From: Bradyrhizobium sp. CCBAU 051011
GTDB taxonomy: Bacteria > Pseudomonadota > Alphaproteobacteria > Rhizobiales > Xanthobacteraceae
NCBI RefSeq assembly: GCF_009930815.1
Contig: NZ_CP022222.1
Coordinates: 2,336,501-2,400,500, forward strand
Direction: 5' to 3'
Length of the DNA stretch: 64,000 bases
Shown here: one piece after another, positions 17,392 through 28,221 of the stretch
Numbering within the stretch: position 1 is the first letter of the stretch
How the letters are laid out: each line of letters begins with the position of its first letter
The notes under the pieces: model-generated
The model's database searches: none
What the model was told of the DNA's origin: nothing
The model's input: only the letters and a program-made list of their open reading frames with translations
Program-made: the position numbers and the translations under genes

Positions 17392-19092
17392 ATGGCTTCG
17401 ACTGCTGCTTCTTATAATCCTACCCGCGACGATTTCGCTGCAATGCTGGACGAGTCCTTCGCCGGCGGCAATCTGCAGGAAAGCTCCGTCATCAAGGGCA
17501 AGGTAGTTGCAATTGAAAAGGACATGGCCGTCATCGACGTCGGCCTGAAGACCGAGGGCCGCGTCGCGTTGCGCGAATTCGCCGGCCCCGGCCGCGAAAG
17601 CGATCTCAAGGTTGGCGACGAAGTCGAGGTGTTCCTCGACAGGATCGAGAATGCGCTCGGCGAAGCCGTGCTGTCGCGCGACAAGGCGCGCCGCGAGGAA
17701 AGCTGGGGCAAGCTCGAGAAGGCCTTCAACAACAACGAGAAGGTTCACGGCGTCATCTTCAACCAGGTCAAGGGTGGCTTCACGGTCGACCTCGACGGTG
17801 CCGTTGCCTTCCTGCCGCGCTCGCAGGTCGACATCCGTCCGATCCGCGACGTCGCGCCGCTGATGAACAACTCGCAGCCGTTCCAGATCCTCAAGATGGA
17901 TCGCCGCCGCGGCAACATCGTGGTGTCCCGCCGCACGGTTCTCGAAGAGACCCGCGCCGAGCAGCGCCAGGAGCTGGTGCAGAACCTCGAAGAAGGTCAG
18001 GTGATCGACGGCGTGGTCAAGAACATCACCGATTACGGTGCGTTCGTTGATCTCGGCGGCATCGACGGCCTGCTCCACGTCACCGATATCGCCTGGCGCC
18101 GGGTCAATCACCCGACCGAGGTGCTCACCATCGGCCAGACCGTGAAGGTCAAGATCATCAAGATCAACCACGAGACCCACCGCATTTCGCTCGGCATGAA
18201 GCAGTTGCTGGACGATCCGTGGCAGGGCATCGAGGCCAAGTACCCGCTGAACGCGCGCTTCACCGGCCGCGTCACCAACATCACCGACTACGGCGCGTTC
18301 GTCGAATTGGAGCCGGGCATCGAAGGCCTGATCCACGTCTCGGAAATGTCGTGGACCAAGAAGAACATGCACCCCGGCAAGATCGTCTCGACCTCGCAGG
18401 AAGTCGAAGTGCAGGTTCTGGAAGTCGATTCGGTCAAGCGCCGCATCTCGCTCGGTCTCAAGCAGACCATGCGCAACCCCTGGGAAGTCTTCGTCGAGAA
18501 GTTCCCGGTCGGCTCGACCGTCGAAGGCGAGGTCAAGAACAAGACCGAGTTCGGTCTGTTCCTGGGTCTCGACGGCGACGTCGACGGCATGGTCCATCTG
18601 TCCGACCTCGACTGGAAACTTCCGGGCGAGCAGGTCATCGACAACTTCAAGAAGGGCGACATGGTCAAGGCCGTGGTGCTCGACGTCGATGTCGAAAAGG
18701 AGCGCATCTCGCTCGGCGTCAAGCAGCTCGAAGGGGACCCCTTCGCAGAACCTGGCGACGTCAAGAAGGGCGCAGTCGTGACTTGCGAAGTGCTCGAAGT
18801 GAAGGAAGCCGGCATCGAGGTGAAGATCTCGGGCACCGACTTCACCACCTTCATCAAGCGCTCCGAACTCGCCCGTGACCGCAACGATCAGCGCGCCGAA
18901 CGGTTTGCCGTCGGCGAGAAGGTCGATGCCCGCGTCATCCAGTTCGACAAGAAGGCCCGCAAGGTGCAGGTCTCGATCAAGGCGCTGGAAGTGGCCGAAG
19001 AGAAGGAAGCCATCGCGCAGTACGGCTCCTCCGATTCGGGCGCCACGCTGGGCGACATTCTCGGCACCGCGCTGAAGAACCGCGAGAAGTAA
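17392..19092 (+). CDS. rpsA: 30S ribosomal protein S1
   Basis: A 566-residue S1 protein with six S1/OB domains, which recruits mRNA to the 30S subunit. Domains 1 and 2 (about residues 28-190) are the divergent ribosome-binding pair. Domains 3-6 show the repeated DYGAFVDL, DYGAFVEL, EFGLFLGL and KEAGIEVKI strands and the RISLG closers. ATG 17392 follows GGAGA by 6 bases; an upstream in-frame ATG at 17317 would lie in the leader and is not used. It is followed by a strong terminator. Confidence 0.97.
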   Translation: MASTAASYNPTRDDFAAMLDESFAGGNLQESSVIKGKVVAIEKDMAVIDVGLKTEGRVALREFAGPGRESDLKVGDEVEVFLDRIENALGEAVLSRDKARREESWGKLEKAFNNNEKVHGVIFNQVKGGFTVDLDGAVAFLPRSQVDIRPIRDVAPLMNNSQPFQILKMDRRRGNIVVSRRTVLEETRAEQRQELVQNLEEGQVIDGVVKNITDYGAFVDLGGIDGLLHVTDIAWRRVNHPTEVLTIGQTVKVKIIKINHETHRISLGMKQLLDDPWQGIEAKYPLNARFTGRVTNITDYGAFVELEPGIEGLIHVSEMSWTKKNMHPGKIVSTSQEVEVQVLEVDSVKRRISLGLKQTMRNPWEVFVEKFPVGSTVEGEVKNKTEFGLFLGLDGDVDGMVHLSDLDWKLPGEQVIDNFKKGDMVKAVVLDVDVEKERISLGVKQLEGDPFAEPGDVKKGAVVTCEVLEVKEAGIEVKISGTDFTTFIKRSELARDRNDQRAERFAVGEKVDARVIQFDKKARKVQVSIKALEVAEEKEAIAQYGSSDSGATLGDILGTALKNREK

Positions 19093-19119
19093 GCGCTCGC
19101 TTATCTGTCTGCGACATCA

Positions 19120-19146
19120 GGCCCCGGTTTCAACCGGGGCCTTTTT
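19120..19146 (+). terminator. Rho-independent terminator of rpsA
   Basis: GGCCCCGGTT at 19120-19129 pairs perfectly with AACCGGGGCC at 19132-19141, followed by TTTTT. This is a textbook intrinsic terminator 27 bases after the rpsA stop codon. sppA therefore probably has its own promoter. Confidence 0.95.
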
Positions 19147-19160
19147 GTTTCCCTCTTCCC

Positions 19161-19245
19161 GTAGCCCGGATGTAGCGTAGCGAAATCCGGGGTCCTTGCC
19201 GCGGATGAACTTGCCCCGGATTGCGCTTCGCTCCATCCGGGCTAC
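19161..19245. repeat. Palindromic repeat family A, copy 1 (GTAGCCCGGAT)
   Basis: The element opens with GTAGCCCGGATG and closes with the complement CATCCGGGCTAC. Inner arms carry AGCGAAATCCGG and CCGGATTGCGCTTCGCT. Two more copies lie at 27497-27618 and 55203-55291. It is a dispersed, non-coding, palindromic intergenic repeat of Bradyrhizobium type. Confidence 0.85.
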
Positions 19246-19360
19246 GACGTGGACGGCAGGGGTCTTGTTTTCTTCATATTGCACCGCAATTGATGTAATC
19301 AGGTAAAGCTTCGCTAGCGCTGCAGATGCAAAACGACCGGGATATTTCAGGAGAAATTCG

Positions 19361-20341
19361 ATGTCGCTCGATTCGGACGTGATCGTCGATCGCCGCAGGA
19401 TCCGCCGGAAGCTGACATTCTGGCGCGTCGTGGCCAGCCTGGTTGCAATCGCCGCGATCGTCACCGTCGGCGTGCTCGCGACCAGGAGCGGTCCGGCTGC
19501 GCTGACGGCGTCGGGATCGATCGCGCGTGTCAATATCGAGGGGCTGATCCGCAGCGACCAGCAGCGCGTCGAGGCGCTGGAGCGGCTGGAGAAATCGAGC
19601 CACGTGGCCGTTATCGTGCATATCAATTCGCCGGGCGGCACCACGGCCGGCTCCGAACAGCTCTATGATTCCCTGGTGCGGCTGAAGGCCAAGAAGCCGC
19701 TGGTCGTGGTGGTCGAAGGGCTGGCCGCGTCGGGCGGTTACATCACGGCGCTCGCCGCCGATCATATCGTTGCTCGCCAGAGCTCGCTGGTCGGTTCGAT
19801 CGGCGTGCTGTTTCAATTTCCGAATTTCACCGAGCTGATGAAGACCGTGGGCGTCAAGGTCGAGGAAGTGAAATCCTCGCCGTTAAAGGCTGCGCCCAAC
19901 GGTTTCGAGCCGACCAGCCCGGAGGCCCGCGCCGCGCTCGATGCGCTGGTGAAGGATTCCTATGCCTGGTTCCGTGGCCTGGTGAAGGATCGGCGCGGCA
20001 TGGATGAGGCGCTGCTCGAAAAGGTCGCCGATGGCCGCGTCTTCACCGGCCGCCAGGCGGTCGAATTGAAGCTGGTCGATCAACTCGGCGACGAAAAATC
20101 AGCCGTTGCGTGGCTGGTGGCCGAAAAGAAGATCAAAAGCGACCTGCCGGTGCGCGACTTCAAGCTCACCCCGCAGTTCGGCGACCTGACTTTCCTGCGC
20201 GCGGCAGCTTCCATCGCATTCGATGCGCTCGGATTGAGTTCCATCGCGCGCCAGATCGAGCAGGCCGGCGTTGCACAAGCGGTGGATCAGCTCAGTCTCG
20301 ACGGCATGCTGGCGTTGTGGCGCCCTGCAGCCGCCAATTGA
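19361..20341 (+). CDS. sppA: Signal peptide peptidase SppA
   Basis: A 326-residue short-form SppA (S49 family), a membrane-anchored periplasmic serine peptidase that degrades cleaved signal peptides. One membrane helix spans about residues 22-41. The nucleophile is Ser124 (GLAASGGYI) and the general base Lys176 (SSPLKAAPN). The half-length form, compared with E. coli SppA, is normal in alphaproteobacteria and assembles as an oligomer. It lies between rpsA and ihfB, the conserved order. Confidence 0.94.
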   Translation: MSLDSDVIVDRRRIRRKLTFWRVVASLVAIAAIVTVGVLATRSGPAALTASGSIARVNIEGLIRSDQQRVEALERLEKSSHVAVIVHINSPGGTTAGSEQLYDSLVRLKAKKPLVVVVEGLAASGGYITALAADHIVARQSSLVGSIGVLFQFPNFTELMKTVGVKVEEVKSSPLKAAPNGFEPTSPEARAALDALVKDSYAWFRGLVKDRRGMDEALLEKVADGRVFTGRQAVELKLVDQLGDEKSAVAWLVAEKKIKSDLPVRDFKLTPQFGDLTFLRAAASIAFDALGLSSIARQIEQAGVAQAVDQLSLDGMLALWRPAAAN

Positions 20342-20512
20342 ACCGCAGCGGCTGCTCTTCGCCACGTTCTCCCGCACCGCGGGTGTTGTCACAAACCCCT
20401 TCCGGGCGGCTGGGCATGCCATATCGCGTTGCCCAAAAGTGATTTAGCGTCTTGACAGTTCAAGGTATTTTCACGGAAATGGATATCCGCACGATCCCGG
20501 ATCCCAACTTCG

Positions 20513-20818
20513 ATGATCAAATCCGAACTTGTTCAGCGCATCGCCGAGCACAACCCGCACCTCTACCAGCGGGATGTGGAGAACATTGTGAACGCGATCC
20601 TCGATGAGATCGTCGCGGCTCTAGCACGCGGCGACCGTGTCGAGCTGCGCGGCTTCGGCGCTTTTTCAGTCAAGCATCGCCCGGCGCGCGCAGGCCGCAA
20701 TCCACGCACCGGCGCGCATGTGCCGGTCGACCAGAAGAGCGTCCCCTTCTTCAAAACGGGGAAGGAAATGCGCGAGCGGCTGAACCGCGACGACAGCTCG
20801 CCCGAGGCCGGCGCGTAA
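20513..20818 (+). CDS. ihfB: Integration host factor subunit beta
   Basis: A 101-residue DNA-bending protein of the HU/IHF family. The beta arm carries [21 protein letters not shown], with the intercalating proline in RNPRTG. It pairs with IhfA to bend DNA sharply, including at sigma-54 promoters; rpoN is also in this window, though the link is only thematic. The acidic C-terminal tail is slightly extended. It lies after sppA in the conserved order. Confidence 0.95.
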   Translation: MIKSELVQRIAEHNPHLYQRDVENIVNAILDEIVAALARGDRVELRGFGAFSVKHRPARAGRNPRTGAHVPVDQKSVPFFKTGKEMRERLNRDDSSPEAGA

Positions 20819-20897
20819 AGCTTTTCCGGGCTTTGACTGGATGTAGCCGTGTTGCGGGGCTCGTACCCGCCTTTCTCCATCATATCGAGAGATGGTC

Positions 20898-21290
20898 ATG
20901 CGAAAGTTCTTCACGGCGCTGGTCGTCATTCCCCTGGGGCTGATCTTCATCGTCTTTGCGGTCGCCAACCGCCATTTCGTGACGGTGTCGTTCGATCCTT
21001 TCAATGCGGCCGATCCGGCGATCGCGGTGAGCATGCCGCTGTTTGCCGTGATCATTACGGTGGCCATTCTGGGGGTCGTGGCCGGCGGCATGGCGACCTG
21101 GTTCCGCCAGCGGCACTGGCGCCGGGCGGCGCGCCACCATGAGGCGGATGCCCGTCGTGCCAGGGCGGAAACGGCCGATTTGCGGGCTGCGGCGGCGGTG
21201 TCCCGGGGCGATCAGCAGCGGCTTCCGGCGCCCTCTAGTTACGGATTCTATGGGGCCGCCGGGCGAGACAAGCAGGGCGCGACGTTGTAG
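20898..21290 (+). CDS. lapA: Lipopolysaccharide assembly protein A domain protein (LapA, DUF1049)
   Basis: A 130-residue inner-membrane protein with helices at about residues 4-24 and 45-69 and a cytoplasmic coiled stretch rich in Arg, Ala and Glu. This is the LapA layout; in E. coli LapA works with LapB to control LpxC turnover. No LapB is next to it here. ATG 20898 is preferred to 20892 because GAGAG then lies 6 bases upstream, instead of touching the start. The low-complexity C-terminus is typical. Confidence 0.82.
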   Translation: MRKFFTALVVIPLGLIFIVFAVANRHFVTVSFDPFNAADPAIAVSMPLFAVIITVAILGVVAGGMATWFRQRHWRRAARHHEADARRARAETADLRAAAAVSRGDQQRLPAPSSYGFYGAAGRDKQGATL

Positions 21291-21353
21291 AACCCGCCCC
21301 GTCAGCCCCGGTTCCAGCCGGTTACGGGGCTCGAACTAGGCGCCCGAGAAACC

Positions 21354-22009
21354 ATGTCCCTGCTCGTCAAAATTTGCGGCCTGTCCACGCGCGAGACGCT
21401 CGAGGTGGCGCTTGAAGCGGGCGCCGACATGGTGGGGTTCGTGTTCTTTCCGCGGTCGCCGCGCCATCTCAGCCTCGAGACCGCGCGGGAACTCGGCAGG
21501 CAGGCCAAGGGCCGCGCCGCCAAAGTGGCGCTATCGGTCGATGCCGACGATGCGACGCTGGAAAACGTCGTCGAGACGCTGCGGCCGGATCTCCTGCAAC
21601 TGCACGGCAAGGAAACTATCGCGCGGGTGCGCGACATCAAGGCGAAGTTTTCGCTCCCGGTGATGAAGGTGATCGCGGTCGAAACGTCGGCCGATCTCGC
21701 CGCGCTGCCGGGCTATGCCGGCGTGGCCGATCGCATCCTGTTCGATGCCCGCGCGCCGAAGGACGCCACGCGGCCCGGCGGGCTGGGCGCGGTGTTCGAT
21801 TGGCACGTGCTGGAAAAGCTCGACCTCCAACTGCCGTTCATGGTCTCGGGCGGGCTTTCCGCCGCCAACGTGGCAGAGGCGGTCCGCGTCACCCGCGCCG
21901 GCGGCTTCGATGTGTCCTCCGGCGTCGAAAGCTCGCCCGGCGTCAAGGATCCCGAGCTGATCCGCAATTTCATTCGCGCCGCGCGCGCCAGCGAAGAACT
22001 GATGGTCCG

Positions 22010-22013
<4 letters not shown>
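21354..22013 (+). CDS. trpF: Phosphoribosylanthranilate isomerase
   Basis: A 219-residue TIM-barrel enzyme that performs the Amadori rearrangement of PRA to CdRP in tryptophan synthesis. The catalytic base is Cys8 (KICGL) and the acid Asp131 (FDARAP). The phosphate site is MVSGGL with DVSSGVE. Its stop overlaps the trpB start by four bases (ATGA), so the two are coupled. It is a separate gene and not fused to trpC. Confidence 0.95.
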
Positions 22014-23223
<1,210 letters not shown>

Positions 23224-23227
<4 letters not shown>

Positions 23228-24060
23228 CTACCCGTATCGACGCACGCTTTGCCGAGCTCGCAAAAGAAGGCCGCTCGGCTTTCGTAACCTTCCTGATGGC
23301 CGGCGATCCCGATCCCGCGACTTCGCTCGACATCATCAAGGCGCTGCCCAAGGCCGGCGCCGACATCATCGAGATCGGCATGCCCTTCACCGATCCGATG
23401 GCGGACGGTCCGTCGATCCAGGCTGCGGGCCTGCGCGCGCTCAAGGGCGGCATGACCCTACGGAAGACGCTCGAGATGGTGCGCGGCTTCCGCAAGGAGG
23501 ACAGCACCACGCCGCTGGTGCTGATGGGCTATTACAATCCGATCTACATTTACGGGGTCGACAAGTTCCTCGCCGATGCCAAGACCGCCGGCGTCGATGG
23601 CCTCATCATCGTCGACCTGCCGCCGGAGGAGGACGATGAGCTCTGCATTCCCGCGCTGAAGGCCGGTCTCAACTTCATCCGCCTCGCAACGCCTACCACC
23701 GACGACAAGCGTCTGCCCGCCGTGCTCGCGAACACCTCCGGCTTTGTCTACTATGTCTCGATCACCGGGATCACCGGCGCTGCCGCGGCCGATTCGAAGG
23801 CCGTCGGCGATGCAGTCGCCCGTATCAAGCGCCACACCAAGCTTCCGGTCTGCGTCGGCTTCGGCATCCGCACCCCGCAGGCGGCGCGCGCGATTGCCGA
23901 GAAGGCCAATGGCGCCGTGGTCGGCACCGCCCTGGTCGATGCGTTGCGCGACAGCCTCGACACGCAGGGGCAGGCGACCAGCAAGACGGTGGCCGCGGTG
24001 GCCGATCTGGTGGCGTCGCTGGCACAGGGCGTCCGGGGTGCCAAGCAGGCTGCGGAATAA
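23224..24060 (+). CDS. trpA: Tryptophan synthase alpha chain
   Basis: A 278-residue TIM-barrel subunit that cleaves indole-3-glycerol phosphate and channels indole to TrpB. Catalytic residues are Glu50 ([11 protein letters not shown]) and Asp61 (MADGPSIQ), matching E. coli E49 and D60. The GTG start overlaps the trpB stop as GTGA. The C-terminal Ala/Val-rich helix is normal. Confidence 0.96.
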
Positions 24061-24085
24061 GCCACAATTTGCGTGGAAATAGGCG

Positions 24086-24133
24086 GGCATGATCCGGAAA
24101 AGTGGAGACCGGTTTTCCGAAAAAGATCATGCC
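24086..24133. repeat. Palindromic repeat (GGCATGATC family) before accD
   Basis: GGCATGATC at 24086-24094 is answered by GATCATGCC at 24125-24133, with GGAAAA and TTTTCC arms inside. This sequence type is a dispersed intergenic palindrome of Rhizobiales. It lies between trpA and accD, where it may reduce read-through. Confidence 0.8.
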
Positions 24134-24216
24134 AAACTAGGAGGCAGCGGCTTGCCGGGTCCAGGCCAGGCCGCCATATATTCCAGTCAATGCGTTAACC
24201 GCATTCGGAGCGAAAC

Positions 24217-25158
24217 ATGAATTGGCTCACCAACGTCGTCCGGCCGAAGATCCGCAACATCCTGCGGCGCGAGACGCCGGAGAATTTGTGGATCAAGTGC
24301 CCCGATTCCGGACAGCTCGTGTTCTACAAGGACGTCGAGGCCAACCAGTTCGTCATCCCCGGCTCGAACTACCACATGCGCATGGGCGCGGTGGCGCGGC
24401 TGAAGTCGATCTTCGACAACGAGACCTGGTACGACATCGCGCTGCCCGAAGTGACGGCCGATCCGCTCAAGTTTCGCGATGAGCGCAAATATGTCGACCG
24501 CATCAAGGATGCCCGCGCCAAGACCGGGCTGAACGACGCCATCAAGGTCGGCTACGGCAAGCTGGAAGGCGCCGGCGTCGTCATCGCGGTGCAGGATTTC
24601 GATTTCATGGGCGGCTCGCTCGGCATGGCCGCGGGCGAAGCGATCGTGCGCGGGCTCGAACTCGCGCTCGAAAAGAAATCGCCCTTCATCATGTTCGCCG
24701 CCTCCGGCGGCGCGCGCATGCAGGAAGGCATCCTGTCGCTGATGCAGATGCCGCGTACGACTGTCGGCGTGCAGATGCTGCGCGAAGCGAAGCTGCCCTA
24801 CATCGTGGTGCTGACCAATCCGACCACCGGCGGCGTTACCGCGTCCTATGCCATGTTGGGAGACGTCCATATTGCCGAGCCGGGCGCGCTGATCGGCTTC
24901 GCCGGCGCGCGCGTGATCGAGCAGACCATCCGCGAGAAGCTGCCGGAAGGATTCCAGCGCGCCGAATATCTGCTCGACCACGGCATGATCGACATGGTGG
25001 TGCATCGTCACGAGATGCGTCCGACGCTGGCGCGGCTGTGCCGGATCCTGACCAAATCGCCGCCGCTTGAAACAGCCTCCAAGCCTTCGCCGCAGGTCAC
25101 GGACCCCGCCCAGATCGTCTCGACGCCGGAAGCCGTGCCGGCCGCGCCCCACGCGTGA
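24217..25158 (+). CDS. accD: Acetyl-CoA carboxylase carboxyltransferase subunit beta
   Basis: A 313-residue beta subunit that, with AccA, transfers carboxyl from biotin to acetyl-CoA to make malonyl-CoA. The crotonase-type core holds [27 protein letters not shown] and [16 protein letters not shown]. The N-terminal zinc ribbon is degenerate: Cys28 remains, but the positions of the other three cysteines are Ser31, Ile47 and Ser50. The tail after residue 280 is proline-rich and variable. The stop overlaps the folC start as GTGA. Confidence 0.95.
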   Translation: MNWLTNVVRPKIRNILRRETPENLWIKCPDSGQLVFYKDVEANQFVIPGSNYHMRMGAVARLKSIFDNETWYDIALPEVTADPLKFRDERKYVDRIKDARAKTGLNDAIKVGYGKLEGAGVVIAVQDFDFMGGSLGMAAGEAIVRGLELALEKKSPFIMFAASGGARMQEGILSLMQMPRTTVGVQMLREAKLPYIVVLTNPTTGGVTASYAMLGDVHIAEPGALIGFAGARVIEQTIREKLPEGFQRAEYLLDHGMIDMVVHRHEMRPTLARLCRILTKSPPLETASKPSPQVTDPAQIVSTPEAVPAAPHA

Positions 25159-26495
25159 ACCTGCCGGCCGCCAATCCTCAGCCGCTCGGTGAGTTGATCG
25201 CGCGGCTGTCTGCGCTGCATCCAAAGCGCATCGATCTCAGCCTCGATCGCATGCACCGCCTGCTGGCGCGGCTTGATCATCCCGAGCGGACGCTGCCGCC
25301 GGTGATCCATATCGCCGGCACCAATGGCAAGGGCTCCACGATCGCCTACTTGCGCGCGATCCTCGAAGCCGCAGGGCTACGCGTCCACGTCTTCACTTCA
25401 CCTTATCTCGTGCGGATCAACGAATGCTATCGCATCGGCGAGAGCGGCGGCGGACGGCTGGCCGATGATGCCGAGTTGCGCCGGGTGCTGGAGCATTGCG
25501 AACAGGTCAACGCAGGCGAGCCGGTCACGATTTTCGAGATGGAAACCGCGGCGGCGTTTTGCCTGTTCGCGGAGCATGACGCCGATGTCGTCTTGCTGGA
25601 AACCGGTCTCGGCGGAAGATTGGACGCCACCAACGTCATCGACCGGCCGGTCGCAACCGTCATCACGCCGGTCAGCATGGACCATACCGAGTTTCTCGGT
25701 AAATCCCTGACTGCTATTGCAGGTGAAAAGGCCGCCATCATCAAGCGCAGCGCGCCGGTGATTTGCGCGGAGCAGGGGGTGGAGGCGATGTCGGTAATCG
25801 AGGCGCAGGCCAATCGCATGCGCGCGCCGCTGCATGCGGCAGGCCAGCAATGGCATGTCGGCGTCGAGCGCGGACGGCTGGTCTATCAGGACGAGCGCGG
25901 CCTGATGGACCTTGCGGCGCCAAAACTGTTCGGCCGGCATCAGTTCGACAATGCCGGTCTTGCGATTGCGACGCTGCGGGCAATCGAGGCGTTCAGGATC
26001 GGGATGCCGGCATTCGAGGCCGGCATCGTTGGCGCTGAATGGCCGGCGCGGATGCAGCGGCTGGTCGCAGGCGCGCTGGTCGATCAGGGGCCGAAGGGCT
26101 GCGAGATCTGGCTCGACGGCGGACACAATGCCGAAGGCGGCCGTGTTGCTGCGGCGGCGCTCGGCGATCTCGAAGAGCGGGTGTCGCGGCCGCTGGTGGT
26201 GATCGCGGGCATGATGGCGAACAAGGATGTCGGCGCGTTCCTCGCCAATTTCGCAGGTCTCACGCGCCACATCATGGCGGTGCCGATTCCGGGCCGCGAC
26301 AACGCGATGCCGCCGGACCGGGTGGCGGATGCGGCCCGCGCGCTCGGCATGCGCGTGGAAAATGCTGCAAGCGTCGAAGCCGCGCTGCACGCACTCTCGC
26401 GTCTCGCCTATGAAGTGCCGCCGCGGATTCTGATTACCGGCTCGCTCTATCTTGCCGGCCATGTACTCGCGATCAACGGCACGCCACCAGGCTAG
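25155..26495 (+). CDS. folC: Bifunctional folylpolyglutamate/dihydrofolate synthase
   Basis: A 446-residue Mur-ligase-family enzyme that adds glutamate to dihydropteroate and to folates. The P-loop is GTNGKGST (residues 55-62), with [13 protein letters not shown] and the [12 protein letters not shown]g-binding segment, and the C-terminal [16 protein letters not shown] start overlaps accD. The accD-folC pair is conserved across proteobacteria and links fatty-acid and one-carbon supply. Confidence 0.95.
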   Translation: MNLPAANPQPLGELIARLSALHPKRIDLSLDRMHRLLARLDHPERTLPPVIHIAGTNGKGSTIAYLRAILEAAGLRVHVFTSPYLVRINECYRIGESGGGRLADDAELRRVLEHCEQVNAGEPVTIFEMETAAAFCLFAEHDADVVLLETGLGGRLDATNVIDRPVATVITPVSMDHTEFLGKSLTAIAGEKAAIIKRSAPVICAEQGVEAMSVIEAQANRMRAPLHAAGQQWHVGVERGRLVYQDERGLMDLAAPKLFGRHQFDNAGLAIATLRAIEAFRIGMPAFEAGIVGAEWPARMQRLVAGALVDQGPKGCEIWLDGGHNAEGGRVAAAALGDLEERVSRPLVVIAGMMANKDVGAFLANFAGLTRHIMAVPIPGRDNAMPPDRVADAARALGMRVENAASVEAALHALSRLAYEVPPRILITGSLYLAGHVLAINGTPPG

Positions 26496-26506
26496 AAATT
26501 AAATGA

Positions 26507-26528
26507 CCGCTGGAATTGCTTCCAGCGG
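26507..26528 (+). terminator. Probable terminator after folC
   Basis: CCGCTGGAA at 26507-26515 and TTCCAGCGG at 26520-26528 form a perfect 9-bp stem with a TTGC loop, 12 bases after the folC stop. There is no T-run, so it could be rho-assisted. It would end the trpF-to-folC transcript. Confidence 0.6.
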
Positions 26529-26738
26529 CCGCCCGGGAAGAAATAATTGATTGTTTATGGAATTCGCCAGCCCCGGTGTTTGCAAAGACTAACCAACGTG
26601 TCTGAAAGCCGCGAGTAGGAACCTGGGTTCCGCAATAGGAAACAAGGATAATGTTGCAGGCTGGTTTCACCCAAATGAGGTAGGTGGCCGCAGCATCGTT
26701 GTTGCATTGTGAGACAGAACAGCGGAGCTGTAATCGAT

Positions 26739-27479
26739 ATGCGTTTTGCCGTCATTGCCGATGTGCACGGAAACTATCTCGCGCTGGAAGCCGTGCTGGC
26801 CGACATCCGCGCGCAGGGCATCAAGGAAATCGTCAATCTCGGCGACATGGCAAGCGGCCCGCTCGACGCGCGGCGCACCATGGACGCGTTGATGGCGCTC
26901 GATGCCGTTCACGTGCTCGGCAATCATGATCGCTATCTGATCGATCGACCGCCGGAGAAGATGGGATCATGGGACCGCCCGGCCCATGCGCAACTCGATA
27001 AGCGCCATCTCGATTGGTTTCGCGCCGTGCCGAAGACATCAGTGTTTCGCGATCAGGTCTTTCTGTGTCACGCCACGCCCCAGCACGATGAGATCTATTG
27101 GCTGGAAAAGGTTTTGCCCGACGGCACGGTGCGGATGTCATCGCTGGATGAGATCGAGCAGCATGCGCTTGGCATCCCGCAATCCCTCATCCTCTGCGCG
27201 CACACCCACATTGCGCGCGCGGTCAGGCTTCGCGATGGCCGGTTGATCGTCAATCCCGGCAGCGTCGGCTCACCCGGCTATCGCGACGTCCATCCCTTTC
27301 CGCATGTCATCGAAGCCGGCACACCGGATGCGCGCTACGCGATCCTCGAACGCACCGATGGCGTCTGGCGCGTGACGTTTCGGCATGTGCCGTATGATCA
27401 CGAGGCGATGGCGGCTCTGGCGCGGCGGAATGGTCAGGCCGAACTCGCGTCAGCGCTGGCGACGGGATGGATCGGATAG
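26739..27479 (+). CDS. Metallophosphoesterase, YfcE/diadenosine-tetraphosphatase type
   Basis: A 246-residue calcineurin-type phosphoesterase with the full metal-binding set: DVHGN (residues 8-12), NLGD, GNHD, the single His of LCHATP, and HTHIAR. These enzymes hydrolyse phosphodiesters or dinucleoside polyphosphates; substrate is not evident. The start at 26739 begins MRFAVIADVHG; the GTG ten codons upstream adds sequence with no similarity. It stands alone. Confidence 0.88.
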   Translation: MRFAVIADVHGNYLALEAVLADIRAQGIKEIVNLGDMASGPLDARRTMDALMALDAVHVLGNHDRYLIDRPPEKMGSWDRPAHAQLDKRHLDWFRAVPKTSVFRDQVFLCHATPQHDEIYWLEKVLPDGTVRMSSLDEIEQHALGIPQSLILCAHTHIARAVRLRDGRLIVNPGSVGSPGYRDVHPFPHVIEAGTPDARYAILERTDGVWRVTFRHVPYDHEAMAALARRNGQAELASALATGWIG

Positions 27480-27496
27480 CCGACGCCCGTAGCCCT

Positions 27497-27618
27497 GTAG
27501 CCCGGATGGAGCGAAGCGCAATCCGGGGCAACTCCATCAATGAGCGAAACATCCCGGGTTACGCGGAGCCTGTCATCGGGCGCGCATTCGCGCGACCCGT
27601 TGGCTTCACTCGGGCTAC
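27497..27618. repeat. Palindromic repeat family A, copy 2
   Basis: It opens with GTAGCCCGGATGGAGCGAAG and closes with CGGGCTAC. The interior is longer and less regular than in the other copies and includes GTTACGCGG and CGCGCATTCGCGCG stretches. It fills the convergent gap between the phosphoesterase and the DUF2231 gene, a likely two-way terminator position. Confidence 0.75.
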
Positions 27619-27628
27619 GTGGTTTCGA

Positions 27629-28090
27629 TCAACGCGGCTGATCGGCGACGTCGGACACACCGACATGGTCGCGATAGACCATCTCCCAGCCTTTCCAGCC
27701 GGTGAAGAGCAGGATCAGCACGACGACGAACGACAGCACCAGTCCGGTCGGGATGATGGCGGACGTGCCCTCGGTGTAGCGCGAATACCAGTTGTAAAGC
27801 TCGATCAGGACCGCAACGACATTGCCGCCGGCGTGCAGCCAGGCATCGTTGAGATTGCGGATGCGATCGTCTCCCATCAGGTCGATCACGCCGACGACGG
27901 CCGCGAGCGCGGCCATGATCAGGCCGATGCCGAGCAGCCAGAGCGATGCGGTGGCCCAGAACTCGTTCGAGGTTCGCCAGAACGCGATATCCGAAACAAA
28001 GGCCAGAACGAAGCAGGCGACCGGAAATGGAATGAGCATGGGATGGATTGGGTGACCGGCGATCTGCGCGGTCGATCTAGGGTTTGTCAT
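27629..28090 (-). CDS. DUF2231 family membrane protein
   Basis: A 153-residue inner-membrane protein with four predicted helices and the DUF2231 signature GHPIHPMLIPFPVA near the N-terminus; LMGDDRIRN follows helix 2. The paired histidines have been suggested as haem or metal ligands in this family, but function is unknown. ATG 28090 has GAGGAG 6 bases upstream. An earlier start seven codons upstream is less likely. Confidence 0.85.
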   Translation of the reverse strand: MTNPRSTAQIAGHPIHPMLIPFPVACFVLAFVSDIAFWRTSNEFWATASLWLLGIGLIMAALAAVVGVIDLMGDDRIRNLNDAWLHAGGNVVAVLIELYNWYSRYTEGTSAIIPTGLVLSFVVVLILLFTGWKGWEMVYRDHVGVSDVADQPR

Positions 28091-28221
28091 GAATGCCTCC
28101 TCAATGGGCAATAGGCATTGAACTACCTATCAGGAGGCGAGTTCCTGCGCTGTGGCGCAAAGGGCGCGGGACAGTGCGTCGCACAACCCTGCGCAACGCC
28201 CGCTTCACGACATAGGGCCGC

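Noticed and set aside
19161..19245. Insertion-sequence remnant
   Set aside because: There is no transposase, target duplication or terminal repeat pair beyond its own palindrome. Three dispersed copies show it is a REP-like element.
20452..20457. TTGACA -35 box upstream of ihfB
   Set aside because: No -10 hexamer lies at 16-18 bases; the position holds GGAAAT.
21800..22009. Extended start of trpB
   Set aside because: It lies in trpF, while the ATG at 22010 has the classical four-base overlap and the known N-terminus.
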